Shown: piece after piece, positions 31,633 through 41,066 of the stretch
Numbering within the stretch: the stretch's first letter is position 1
Layout of the letters: the number at the start of each line of letters is the position of its first letter
NCBI GenBank assembly: GCA_049487715.1
Contig: CP150571.1
Coordinates: 124,001-188,000, forward strand
Origin: Pycnococcus provasolii
Lineage: Eukaryota > Chlorophyta > Pseudoscourfieldiophyceae > Pseudoscourfieldiales
Length of the DNA stretch: 64,000 nucleotides
Direction: 5' to 3'
Notes under the pieces: generated by a model
Told to the model about the DNA's origin: nothing
The model's database searches: none
What the model saw: only the letters and a program-made list of their open reading frames with translations
Translations under genes and position numbers: made by a program

Positions 31633-32628
31633 TCAAGCACTAGCAGCCATGATTTTCTGAATCGCATCCAAGTCAATGGTATCGGCAACCACCTCGTACG
31701 CCATTCCCTCGATGGGCTCCTTGAGAACTCCGGCGGCCACAATGCCGTCAAACGGGGGAGAGCGGCTGTTGAACTGATCGACAAGTCCGCACGCCTTCTT
31801 GTAACTCCCGTGGAAGTGCGTCACGCTCAGATCTTTCGTACCGATGTCGCTTCCCTTGAGTGTCGTCCCGACGACGGAACCGAGAACGCCGTTCGCGTCG
31901 TGCAGCTTGTCGCTGTCGGGAGACGTGAAGCTCCCGATGAAATCGGGATCCAGCGGAATGCCCAGCTTCGCACTGTACACGCCGAACGCCTTACCCTTCA
32001 GCGGCGGTGGCCCTTCGTCACCGGGATATCCGCGCCAGATTTTCGGCTCGACGTACGACTGATGAAACGTCCCGGTGAGCCAGCCCGCTTCCCGCGCCTC
32101 CGCCCACAACGGGTTCTTCTTCTGGTCGTAGAACGGCGCGATGGTCGAGAGCTTGTCGTTCGGGAACACGATCACGACGCACAGGCTATCTCCGTCCGTC
32201 TCCACACCCTTTCCCTTCCCGACGAGCGTGCGCACAACTCCAAAGTCCGGCGGACCTTGCTTCCCCCACTTTTCGTTGAACACCTTATACCAGTCGTTGA
32301 ACTTTGGCGTTTCGTGTTGCAGAACGGCGAAGCTGAATCCTCCCACGTCTTTTTCGTAACCAGTCACCATGGCGTTCGCGGCACTCCTCTCCGTGACGAT
32401 CGGCATCGTCACCGCCAGCGTCCCCGCCGCCATCAACGTCCTTCGATCCACCGCCCACTCCTTTGCGCCTTCCGTCTCTTTCCCGAGCGCTGCTCGCGTC
32501 ACCCTTCGCGTGTTCACGCGTGGTTGGGGAACGCGCGCTTGCAAGCGCGAGGCAAGCTTTGGGGCGCTGCCATAGTTGCGGTTGCGGTTAGAGTCACGAG
32601 CGGAGACGATGCGAGCTTGCGCGAGCAT
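31633..32628 (-). CDS. Probable thylakoid-lumen protein of unknown function
   Basis: About 331 residues from the ATG at 32628. A basic transit region (~1-60) is followed by VDRRTLMAAGTLAVTMPIVT...ANA, a twin-arginine-type lumen-targeting signal with an A-x-A cleavage site. The mature ~240 residues contain an alpha/beta fold with VCVVIVFPNDKL-like strands, an aromatic-rich centre (NDWYKVFNEKWGK and FHQSYVEPKIWRGYPG) and a closing segment ending MAYEVVADTIDLDAIQ. I considered PsbP-like and antibiotic-monooxygenase-like folds, but neither is supported by a clear motif. Targeting is the best-supported statement; the biochemical function is unknown. Confidence 0.72.
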   Translation of the reverse strand: MLAQARIVSARDSNRNRNYGSAPKLASRLQARVPQPRVNTRRVTRAALGKETEGAKEWAVDRRTLMAAGTLAVTMPIVTERSAANAMVTGYEKDVGGFSFAVLQHETPKFNDWYKVFNEKWGKQGPPDFGVVRTLVGKGKGVETDGDSLCVVIVFPNDKLSTIAPFYDQKKNPLWAEAREAGWLTGTFHQSYVEPKIWRGYPGDEGPPPLKGKAFGVYSAKLGIPLDPDFIGSFTSPDSDKLHDANGVLGSVVGTTLKGSDIGTKDLSVTHFHGSYKKACGLVDQFNSRSPPFDGIVAAGVLKEPIEGMAYEVVADTIDLDAIQKIMAASA

Positions 32629-34112
32629 AGTGCCTTGATCAAATTGAAGTGAAGTGAGCACTTGAGGGAACGCTACCAACTAGGTTCGCTTGTTGCAATG
32701 TTGCAATGTTGTGTTGTGTTGTGTTGCACTGAACAACCGTGCTAACAACCGTGCAACAACCGTGCAACATAACCGCGTTGAGTCCTGTGCTGTGCTGTGC
32801 TGTGATGAAATATCCCGTCACGTGACTTTTTCTCTATCGTAGAGTCACGTGATGCATGATGCATGGATGCATGATGCATCTTTCCCCCTCCCTTTCCCAG
32901 CACACACCTTTCCACATGTGGTAAGTACCTTTCTTATGACTATGACACGCGCGCACGCCTCCCTTCCTTCAAGGCATCATCAGGGCTTCGGGTACATTGG
33001 AGGGGATTTTTCCAGGGTGCCACCCGTCACCCGACACCGATTTGCAACCTTAACAAAGTGTCGGGATGTCGGGCAGCTAACCCGACCGAGTGTCGGGTCT
33101 TAACTCTTAACCCGACACTAACCCCGAATTTCGTCGACCTATTTCCCCGACTTAACAATACTTATTAGGGGTTTGGTGGTTAGCCACCCGCACACGGCCA
33201 AACAGACGCGACACCTCACTGCGCGTCGTTGTGTGCACATTCCGCGATTCCTTCTTCCCCACGTGCGCCACCGCCGACTCCATGCCGTCACAGCCAAACA
33301 CGTACCTGCATAACAGCACCCCCTTATCCTCCTCCACTGCTTGCACACTCGGCCTTCCCACGCTTACGTGACGCACGCATGCTCGCCATATGTTTGCTAA
33401 TCGGCGACGGCGCTTCGGCGGCAACAGGGCGGGCGGGCTCAGCGCCCTCCATGGGAATGAGGATTGTCAGCATGACGCGGTTTCCGCCCCCCTCTTGACG
33501 AAGAACGGAAGTGCGTTTTTGAGCTCAGCCGAGGGAATGGCCCACATTTCCAGTGTTCACACGGAAATTTGGGGGTTTTCTACAGGGGGCACGCCGAGAA
33601 GGGAGGTTCCCTTCACGCCCCATGGAAAGGCCGCCCGGGGGGCGGCCTTTCCCTTGCTCCTCCTCCTTCCCGCCCGACCCGTCCGAACCTCCATCACTCT
33701 TGAGAAGAGAACGGACGGGCGACTGACGGGGATAGGCGTAGGAGACCGGGAAGGGTCGCCGAAAAATTTTTTTTTTCGGTGAAGACCGTTCCCGTGAATA
33801 CGGGCTGACGCCCGCATACCACCTCCTTTCGGGGGGCGTTGCTGCCCTGAGAAAAAGGATGGTGAGCGAGGAGCCTCGGAGGCTCCGAGCGGTCCCAGGT
33901 GCGCCGCGGCGATGCCGGTTGAGAAGTCGGACGTCGACGCCTCGACGGCGACTTCTCGCTAGCGCGGTTGGCCGACGCCACCAGCCGGCGACGGCACGAG
34001 CAATGGCGCGGCGGGGCCCGGCCCTGGGTAAAGTACTACCGACCAATTCTGCGTGCGCAACCGGGATCCCAAAAATCCTACTTTCCGAGTCCGGGCCCAT
34101 TACGATTTCGCG
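32629..34112. other. Intergenic with short repeats and a palindrome-rich GC block
   Basis: The region near 32640-33160 has short repeats: CAACCGTGC three times, palindromic ATGCATGATGCAT around 32850-32880, and CCCGACACT-type inverted copies. From about 33590 to 34050 the DNA is GC-rich and full of hairpins. The strongest is 33624-33635/33641-33652 (GGAAAGGCCGCC and its complement), with others near 33788-33812 and 33870-33890. A 90-codon minus frame at 33152-33424 contains YVFGCDGMESAVA, faintly like the second GD motif of FAD monooxygenases, but nothing else supports it. No clear gene is present. Confidence 0.6.
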
Positions 34113-35156
34113 ATCAATGGGGTATCCCAGACTGCCAGAAGCATCGCGAACAAAACCTTCGTCTATGTGGAAATGGCATTTTTCACCATGTGGTGGAGCG
34201 ACCAGTCGGATGCCACGAAGCAGCTCGTCAAGCAGCTCGTGCAAAACAAACAGCTCGCTTTCGCAAACGGAGGGTACTGCATGCACGACGAGGCGACGCC
34301 AGACTACGTCGCCATGCTCGACCAAACGGCTGTCGGGCACAGGTTCCTCAGACAGGAGTTCGACTACACACCAAGCGTGGGCTGGCAGGTTGACCCGTTC
34401 GGGCACTCGCACACGCAGGCGACGCTGCTCACGCGTGGGGTCTGATTCGACGCGTGGTATTTTGGGAGGGAGGACTACGGCGACCTGCTGCGACGCAAAC
34501 TCGCGCAGGAACTGGAATTCGGGTGGTTTCGAGGACAGCCCTCGACGGAGCAGGATCCAGGTCTCACGGGACTCATGGAGTCGGGCAACTACGGACCACC
34601 TCCTGGGTTTGACTGGGACCCGACGCGCAGCGCGTCCGACTTCATCCAGGACGACCCTTGGCTCGAGGACTACAACCTTGATGGCGTTGTCGACGATTTC
34701 GTCGCAAAGGCTCACGCCATTGCTACGCTATACAGAGGCAAATCCGACGCGACGTGCCGGCTCTGCGGAACGTGTGGCGGTGACGATGCCAATCAGCCGC
34801 CTCGATGGTGCACTCGCCTTCCCGACAGCGCACCGGCAACTAAGACGCACGCAAGCAACGTTATGATCAAGATGGGTAGCGACTTCAACTACGCCAACGC
34901 GTATGGCTATTTCAAGGAAATGGATAAGCTCATCCACCACGTCAACGAGCGCTACGGTGATCAAGTGAATGTATTTTACTCCACGCCGGACAGGTACACC
35001 GCGGCGAGGCACGCCGAATCGCTCACGTGGCCTTGCCTTGGGTCAGACAAGCCGAACGACCTGTTCCCTTACGAACACCGTGGCAACTCTTATTGGACGG
35101 GATACTTTACCTCGCGTCCTGCGCTCAAATTTTACGTGTACGAAATGCAGCGTTGA
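34113..35156 (+). pseudogene. Broken alpha-mannosidase (glycoside hydrolase 38)
   Basis: The frame reads as the GH38 catalytic domain: TFVYVEMAFFTMWW, ANGGYCMHDEATPDY, the nucleophile region VGWQVDPFGHSHTQATLL, FDAWYFGREDY, then FNYANAYGYFKEMDKLI, VNVFYSTPDRYT and YWTGYFTSRPALK. It is disabled in three ways. The N-terminal part with the zinc-binding HDVGW motif is missing and replaced by the palindromic GC block. An in-frame TGA interrupts it at 34443-34445, where a Gly is usual. It stops after SRPALK, lacking the whole C-terminal half. Downstream bases 35157-35283 keep an open frame of unknown origin (FVNEPKYVGPYVQTIWKVV) in another register. GH38 enzymes trim N-glycans in the Golgi or lysosome. 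A functional copy presumably exists elsewhere. Confidence 0.85.
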
Positions 35157-35414
35157 TGGCGCGAAGGCGTTCGAGAAGGCGTTCGCGCCAGACAGCCCGT
35201 TCTTCGTGAACGAGCCCAAGTACGTCGGGCCGTACGTGCAGACGATTTGGAAGGTTGTCGACGACATCGTGTTCAAAGCGTAGAGAAGAGTTTTGAGACG
35301 TGGCGAACGGCGCGCGCGCGGGAGAGCGCAGGGCAAAAGACTTTTCATTCACTTACATATTTTTTATCATTTGGTTTCGTTGATTGATAGTATGTACAAC
35401 AGCTTCGCGTCGAC

Positions 35415-35972
35415 TCACTCCTTGCTGGTGAGCACGAGCAGCCCGAGGAAGCCTATCAGTGCGTATTTCAAGTACACGTAGTCGTTCATGATGATGGTCA
35501 CCATGCCCACGTGAGGCAGGAAGCCGCAGCTGCGTCCCATGACGTGGTCGCGGTCTAGCCACAGCTGCCCTGGCGCGTACAGCACGCGGTCGTCTCCGTG
35601 GTTGTTATCGCCCTTGGTGAGCATCTCCTGGTATCCTGGCTTGCCTTTGTAGCTCTTGGTGTTGTGGTGGCTTCGTATGACGCGGTGCACGATGGGTATG
35701 TCCCGTCCGTCGACGTTGAAGACGACGATTTCGCCGTTCGCTACGGGTGTGGATGGCATGTGCAAGAAGAGTATGTCGCCTTTCTTGAATCCCGGCTCCA
35801 TGGATCCGCTGAGCACGACGACGACGGGGCTTTCGGAGCCTGAGACGAGCATGAGCGTCTTCCAGATGATGAGCGCGGAGGTCATGATCAGGCCGAGCGA
35901 GACTCCGTGCAGGAGGTACTGTCGCGCCGTCATGCTGCGCAGCGTGCGGTAGGTGTCCGTGACCACCTCCAT
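35415..35972 (-). CDS. SEC11: Signal peptidase complex catalytic subunit SEC11
   Basis: The 185-residue protein has an N-terminal membrane helix (VSLGLIMTSALIIWKTLML), the catalytic serine in VVLSGSMEPGFKKGD, and the catalytic histidine in IPIVHRVIRSH. The ER-type TKGDNNHGDDRVLY box follows, then a C-terminal hydrophobic segment. A histidine in place of the bacterial lysine marks the eukaryotic/archaeal SPase I class. It cleaves signal peptides of proteins entering the ER. Length and motif spacing are normal. The ATG at 35972 leaves the short cytosolic N-terminus typical of SEC11. Confidence 0.97.
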   Translation of the reverse strand: MEVVTDTYRTLRSMTARQYLLHGVSLGLIMTSALIIWKTLMLVSGSESPVVVVLSGSMEPGFKKGDILFLHMPSTPVANGEIVVFNVDGRDIPIVHRVIRSHHNTKSYKGKPGYQEMLTKGDNNHGDDRVLYAPGQLWLDRDHVMGRSCGFLPHVGMVTIIMNDYVYLKYALIGFLGLLVLTSKE

Positions 35973-36635
35973 CTCTCTCTTCGAAATGTGTTTTGCTTTG
36001 TAGGTACTGTATGATCGAGATCAAGGTGCGAGTGAAGAAGCTTATTCAGAACGAAAAGCCGGCCGAGGAAACAGATGCAAGCTACTACGAGTAGTAAGCA
36101 GGTATAAGGAAGTGATACGTTGGACTCAACTTCAACGACTGCTTGAAATGACAAGACGCTGTAAGACCCTTAAGACAAGTTGTTATGTATGCTCACGTGA
36201 TAGAGTATGATATTGTAATATATATGATTTGTTAACCTTTCTTCAGACTGTCAGAGACAGATCGAGCGACAGGACAAAGATGTGTTTTGTTGGCCTGATG
36301 GAGCTGCGCGGATGAAGAATGAAGAATGAAGAATGAAAACGGGAACGGCGGCGGGTGGCGTATCGTAGTACCAACCTACCGTATTCTGGTATTCTTAGGG
36401 TTAGGGAGAAAGGCCGCGAACAGCATGCACGCATGACGACGTGACCACCTCGCACAACGGACTTGCAGCACCAGTTGGCGATGGCCGCGAACAGCATGAG
36501 CGCATGACTTAAAGTTGACCATCTCGCGCAACGGACTTGCAGAACCAGTTGGCGGTTCACAGCAGTTCACGGTTGACCAGATGGAACGGGCGTTGAACAG
36601 TTCAAGTTTGACTTCCTCTTCGTTTTCCGCCAGAC
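35973..36635. other. Intergenic with a tandem duplication
   Basis: This 660-base spacer is shared by the divergent SEC11 and rhomboid-like genes. It holds a two-copy 71-base repeat (36412-36555) and a single GGGTTAGGG near 36397. No gene is seen. Confidence 0.6.
36412..36555 (+). repeat. Two-copy tandem repeat, ~71-bp period
   Basis: GGCCGCGAACAGCATG starts both copies (36412 and 36483), and ACGGACTTGCAG...CCAGTTGGCG closes both. The copies differ by a handful of substitutions and two or three inserted bases. Confidence 0.85.
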
Positions 36636-38609
36636 ATGCGTCATCTGTCCATGGCGACGCCTCCGCCTCCGCCTCCGCCTCCGCCTCCGCCTCCTTATGC
36701 GTCTTATTACAACTACAACAACGGGTTGTACACGGGTGAGGGTGAACCGCAACCTTCGTCCTCACTTTGGGACAACCTTGTGCGTGGGACACAGGCTGCC
36801 GCCTCGTTGGGTAATGCGACGCAACAACAACAACAAACGACACTGCAGAGACAATTCGCCGAAACGCCCGCGGCAGAAGCGCTCAGCAGAAGATGGGGCG
36901 CGCAGCCGCCGCCGCCGATATCCACGCCGCGAACGCCGACGAGGAACCTTCTGTTTGAACCCGTCGAGAGCGCGAACGCTGTATCGGGTCTGCCTCCGCC
37001 ACTTCCCACCACGTCGGCAGATCAAGCGACGCCGTGGCTTGCAGCGAGAATGCAAAGAATGTCCGTCGCACGTACTTCACGACACGGAGAAGACCGGGAA
37101 GATCTGAGCCTGCCACCTGAGGTGTTCGGACCACGCACGGTGCCGCTGCCGCCGCCAAGAAGCGTTGCGGACTACCGCGGAGCACCACTTCCACCTCCGC
37201 CGATGATTACAACCGCGCAAACTCCGGCGACCGCACAGCCTTTATCGCCGGCACCGCCAGCGTCGACGGCGATGCAGTTGCAAAGCCAGCCTGCTGCCTC
37301 GATGCAGACGCAGTGGAAGGGCCTTGCTCAAGCTGCGCTGCGCGCGGCAGTTTCGGAATATCCCGTAGAGGCATGGAGATCCCTAGTGGGGCGCTCCACA
37401 GATGAACAGCACGTGCATTCGTCACACGCATCCGGTGCGAGTGCTGGCACGTCAATGAGCCGTGAAATTGTACCTCTGGAGGTTGAGGGTGCGCAAACGC
37501 CGATGCAAGCGCCGACGCCACCGCACGTGTCTCTACCACCGCTGCCCTCGCAGCAACAGCCACCAACAAACCCACAAGCTCCCGCGCAAGCCGGCGAAGA
37601 TAGCACATGGCGTTCCCTACGCAGGCGAAGTGACGACGCACCGGCGGGCGAGGAGGAAGAGCTGCGCAGTGCCCTGCATGTATGGGACCACCGGTATTTC
37701 AAAGACGGCACAGAACGCATGCAAATGTACGCGTACTTAACCGCAATGCAGGTGAGCACCGCGGCGTCGCCATCGTCACCACGGAATACCGACCACACGC
37801 CGTGGTTTGCATGCTCATACTGCGGTGCCGCGATGGCAACATATGCATTCCTTGCGGGAGTTTCCTCGGCCGCCGCCGACGGCGACGGTGACGGTAACGG
37901 CGACGCCGCCGTGTCGCGACCGAGCAAACTTCTGTGGCGATGGCTCAGCGGGCGCACGCACAAGCCTGGCGTACACGCATTTCCGGGATCCGCTCTGCTC
38001 GAACTCGGCGCGATCCATTTCCCTGAGATGGAGGCGGATGGAGGTAGATGGTTCGCCCACGTGTTTGTGCACTCTTCTCTCATGCAACTGGTCGTGAATT
38101 GCGCGCTGCTGCTTGCCATCAGCGCGAGCGTTGAGCGACGTTACGGAACGACGCGCTTCGCGTTGCTCTGCTTCGTGACAAGCGTGGGTACGGCGTTCTT
38201 CTACGCCTGCTTTTCGAGCACGTGTCTACTTCGGTACGGCGGCGACGCCATGATTCTTGGCACACTCCCTCTCTTTGCGTTTGACTACATGGTGCACTTC
38301 AGCAACATTTCGCAGCCCATCGTTCGTCTCTTCGCCGTCTTCGTGCTCGTCGTGACGCACGTCGTGTCTGGGCTCTTGCATAAGAGCACTGATCACATTG
38401 GCAACCTTATCGGCGTTGCCGTTGGTCTTCTGCCAGGCGCACTTGGTGTTGCCCGCTATCGCTATCGTGGCTCGGGCTCAGAGGCTCGTATCGTGGCGTT
38501 CGTGGCAGCATTGCTGTTCACGTGCTTTTTCATCTGTCCGATTTATGTCTATGACGCCAGGCTTGGCGGCAGCATAGCGACGGCATGTCCACCACTGCTG
38601 CCACTGTAA
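36636..38609 (+). CDS. Rhomboid-like membrane protein lacking the catalytic serine
   Basis: About 657 residues. The first ~370 are disordered, Pro-rich (a (CCTCCG)n-encoded poly-Pro run) and cytosolic. The C-terminal ~280 carry a rhomboid fold. RWFAHVFVHSSLMQLVVNCALLLAI matches the rhomboid HxxxN region in position, ERRYGTTRF follows as usual, and later helices include HIGNLIGVAVG with the histidine position. The segment that should read GxSG is YGGDAMILG, so the nucleophilic serine is replaced. It is therefore probably a pseudoprotease (iRhom/derlin-like role in trafficking or quality control) rather than an intramembrane protease. A second ATG at 36651 (MATPPPP) is an equally good start. 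Confidence 0.78.
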   Translation: MRHLSMATPPPPPPPPPPPPYASYYNYNNGLYTGEGEPQPSSSLWDNLVRGTQAAASLGNATQQQQQTTLQRQFAETPAAEALSRRWGAQPPPPISTPRTPTRNLLFEPVESANAVSGLPPPLPTTSADQATPWLAARMQRMSVARTSRHGEDREDLSLPPEVFGPRTVPLPPPRSVADYRGAPLPPPPMITTAQTPATAQPLSPAPPASTAMQLQSQPAASMQTQWKGLAQAALRAAVSEYPVEAWRSLVGRSTDEQHVHSSHASGASAGTSMSREIVPLEVEGAQTPMQAPTPPHVSLPPLPSQQQPPTNPQAPAQAGEDSTWRSLRRRSDDAPAGEEEELRSALHVWDHRYFKDGTERMQMYAYLTAMQVSTAASPSSPRNTDHTPWFACSYCGAAMATYAFLAGVSSAAADGDGDGNGDAAVSRPSKLLWRWLSGRTHKPGVHAFPGSALLELGAIHFPEMEADGGRWFAHVFVHSSLMQLVVNCALLLAISASVERRYGTTRFALLCFVTSVGTAFFYACFSSTCLLRYGGDAMILGTLPLFAFDYMVHFSNISQPIVRLFAVFVLVVTHVVSGLLHKSTDHIGNLIGVAVGLLPGALGVARYRYRGSGSEARIVAFVAALLFTCFFICPIYVYDARLGGSIATACPPLLPL

Positions 38610-38611
38610 CT

Positions 38612-38650
38612 CTAACCCTAGTCCTAACCCTAACCCTAATCCCTCGCATT
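38612..38650 (-). repeat. Short interstitial telomere-type tract (CCCTAA strand)
   Basis: CTAACCCTAGTCCTAACCCTAACCCTAATCCC lies directly after the rhomboid-like stop codon and upstream of the SAD1 gene. Confidence 0.75.
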
Positions 38651-38777
38651 CCCACAACCCTAATCCACTGCCTCCCTTTTAAAGTATCCCGCCGCCGCCG
38701 TTGTTGTCCTTTTCGGAATCCCTCGCCGTGACACTTCGTACTTCTTCTTCTCTGCCAACTAACTTGTTGTTCTTGTC

Positions 38778-40385
38778 ATGGGCTCCTCCGACGTTCCTGC
38801 TCCTGGTGGTGGTGGTGGTGGGGTTGGTGGTGGTGTCTCTTCATCTTTAGAAGGTGGTGGTGGTGTTGAGAGAGCAGTGAAGCGTGCTCGCCTTCTTGAG
38901 TCCAGTAGTAGTCCTACCTTTCACGTTACTAAATCTCGCCTGCAGGACGCCCGGCAGGAGTGCTGCCCGTATCTCGACATGGTCGACCGCAAGTCTCTCA
39001 ACTTTGACTTTGCGAAGTTCTGCTCTGTCACGCTCTCACCACAAAACGTTTACTGCTGCCTCACGTGCGGGAAGTTCTTCACGGGCAAGTCCACGTCATC
39101 ACCCGCCTACACACACAGCGTGTCCACATCACACTACGTCTTCATGGCGCTCGACAAGAAACTTCTCGGACGCGTCTTCGTCCTCCCTGACAACTACGAG
39201 GTCGTCGACAGAAGCCTCGACGATATACGCGCGGCGCTCAACCCGACGTACACGCCGCAAGCTGTCGCTTCCCTGGACGCGAAAACTGCGTGGGCACGCG
39301 CACTAGACGGGGCAGACTACCTGCCCGGACTCGTTGGACTCAACAACTTGGCCATGGCTGCTGGGGGAGCCTCCGCGACGCAGCAACGCAAGGCGAACCA
39401 AAAAGCACCAGGGTCCACCGACTACTTGAACGTCATCGCGCAGCTTCTTGTACGTGCACAGCCGCTTCGCGACTACTTCTTGCTTCAGCGCGAGGCAGAT
39501 GCAGTGCACGCGTCGGCGCCATCAGCACAAGCGGCGGACACACAAAATCGCGTACTTCTCGTGCAACGCTTCAGCGAGCTGTGTCGCAAGGCGTGGCATC
39601 CCACGGCGTTCAAAGGCCATGTCAGCCCACACGAGTTTTTGCAGGCTGTGCAGCATGCGAGCAACCGCGCCTTCAACGCAGACGAGCAGGGCGATCCTCA
39701 GGCGTTTCTTGCGTGGCTGCTCGATGCCATGCATCTCGGCCTTACCGCTGGGAAGCGAAAAAAGGCGAGCGTGATTACGCGGTGCTTCCAAGGCGAGCTG
39801 GACGTCAGGGACGCCAGTGCTGGCGAGTCGGCAGAGGACGCTTCGAAGGCGGCGGAGGCGGCGGCGGCGGCAACGACGACGACAAAGTTTCTCATGCTTG
39901 GCCTTGACCTTCCAGACACACCGTTGCACCTGGACGCAAAGTCTGGCGCAACCATCATACCGCAGGTGCCTTTGTCCACGCTCTTGCAAAAGTACAATGG
40001 CAGCACAGTTCATGAAAGTCTTCGTAGTGGATCGAAGACGTACCGCATCACCAAGCTGCCTCGCTACTTGGTTCTGAATATCAAGCGATTTCTGAAGAAC
40101 AACTTCTTCTTCGAGAAGAATCGAACGCTCGTCACGTTCCCGCTCGAGATTGACCTTCGCGACATTCTCCCTTTGTCACACTTGTCTGCGGACGAGCCGA
40201 CACGATACCGCCTCGTCGCGAATGTTTGCCACGACGGCGAACCATCCGGCGGCACGTATAAGGTGCACATCCTGCGCCCGTCGGACGAGAAGTGGTACGA
40301 GGTGCACGACCTGCGCGTGAGCGAGATCATGCACCAGATGGTGGGGTTGAGCGAGTCGTACGTGCAGCTGTGGGAGCGCTTGTAA
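38778..40385 (+). CDS. U4/U6.U5 tri-snRNP protein SAD1/USP39 (inactive ubiquitin peptidase fold)
   Basis: The 535-residue protein has a Gly-rich N-terminus, a UBP zinc finger (CCPYLDMVDRKSLNFDFAKF...YCCLTCGKFFTG...HSVSTSHYVF) and a ubiquitin-hydrolase fold. The usual catalytic cysteine box GLxNxGNTCYMN reads GLVGLNNLAM, so the cysteine is absent, as in all SAD1/USP39 orthologues. Other family landmarks are FLAWLLDAMH, YLVLNIKRFLKNNFFFEKN and TYKVHILRPSDEKWYEVHDL. It stabilises the spliceosomal tri-snRNP in the nucleus. Its presence fits the retained intron in the nearby CRAL-TRIO gene. An Ala/Thr-rich insert ([12 protein letters not shown]) lies mid-domain. Confidence 0.95.
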   Translation: MGSSDVPAPGGGGGGVGGGVSSSLEGGGGVERAVKRARLLESSSSPTFHVTKSRLQDARQECCPYLDMVDRKSLNFDFAKFCSVTLSPQNVYCCLTCGKFFTGKSTSSPAYTHSVSTSHYVFMALDKKLLGRVFVLPDNYEVVDRSLDDIRAALNPTYTPQAVASLDAKTAWARALDGADYLPGLVGLNNLAMAAGGASATQQRKANQKAPGSTDYLNVIAQLLVRAQPLRDYFLLQREADAVHASAPSAQAADTQNRVLLVQRFSELCRKAWHPTAFKGHVSPHEFLQAVQHASNRAFNADEQGDPQAFLAWLLDAMHLGLTAGKRKKASVITRCFQGELDVRDASAGESAEDASKAAEAAAAATTTTKFLMLGLDLPDTPLHLDAKSGATIIPQVPLSTLLQKYNGSTVHESLRSGSKTYRITKLPRYLVLNIKRFLKNNFFFEKNRTLVTFPLEIDLRDILPLSHLSADEPTRYRLVANVCHDGEPSGGTYKVHILRPSDEKWYEVHDLRVSEIMHQMVGLSESYVQLWERL

Positions 40386-41066
40386 CATACAACTACATAA
40401 CTTTTGAACTTTTGAACATAGCTAGTCAATCTGAACGTGATCATCCTTTGAGATGTTTCTTCCTTTGCAACCGGTTATCGATGTATCCCCAAAGTCCAAA
40501 ATGCTGGAACAGGCGGCCTCCACGACGGTATTCTAAAAAGCTCGTCCCTTGTAACTTGTAAGGTAAAAGGAAGGCTAATGTGTGCTCATGCATACGTGAA
40601 TGACCGTCCTCCACCACCTTATTGTCTGACCGTCATGCACCTAAGGTCGTCATGCACCTAAGGCTTACCTTATGTAAGGTTATGCCCACAGGCCACAGTG
40701 CCAGTTCCTCTCAGATGGCCAAGGCCAGGCGCACTTGACCACTTCCCTTCCGCTAAAAAGTTTTAGAACGGGTTACTACCCGGCCGACCTTTGAGGCCTT
40801 TCGCTCTCCTTTCCGCGGGCCTTAAGGATCATCCCCAAACAACTTGCCATCACCAAACAAACAACAACTTAAAAAAGCCGCATCGCATCCAAAACACGTC
40901 TTGTCATATATTTGTCTTTGGCGTCATTGTCGTTGTGTTTCTTTCATTGTGCCTCAGCTCAGCTCAGGAGCTCACCTCACCATCCATCTTTTTTGAAGGG
41001 ATTTTGAGCGATTTCAGATCCGTCTTGCATACATACAGTACTGAGCTGGAGTGAGCTGGCTTGATC
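40386..41066. other. Intergenic, no gene seen
   Basis: This 680-base spacer contains a duplicated GTCATGCACCTAAGG near 40632-40662 and CTTACCTTATGTAAGG (a short palindrome). Otherwise unremarkable; it should hold the promoter of the protease gene. Confidence 0.6.

Noticed and set aside
33152-33424. Possible FAD-monooxygenase fragment (YVFGCDGMESAVA)
   Set aside because: Only one short GD-like motif, no Rossmann start nearby, and competing open frames; too weak to annotate.
33624-33652. Strong hairpin as a bacterial-type terminator
   Set aside because: No T-run follows, no adjacent gene ends there, and the window is eukaryotic nuclear DNA.
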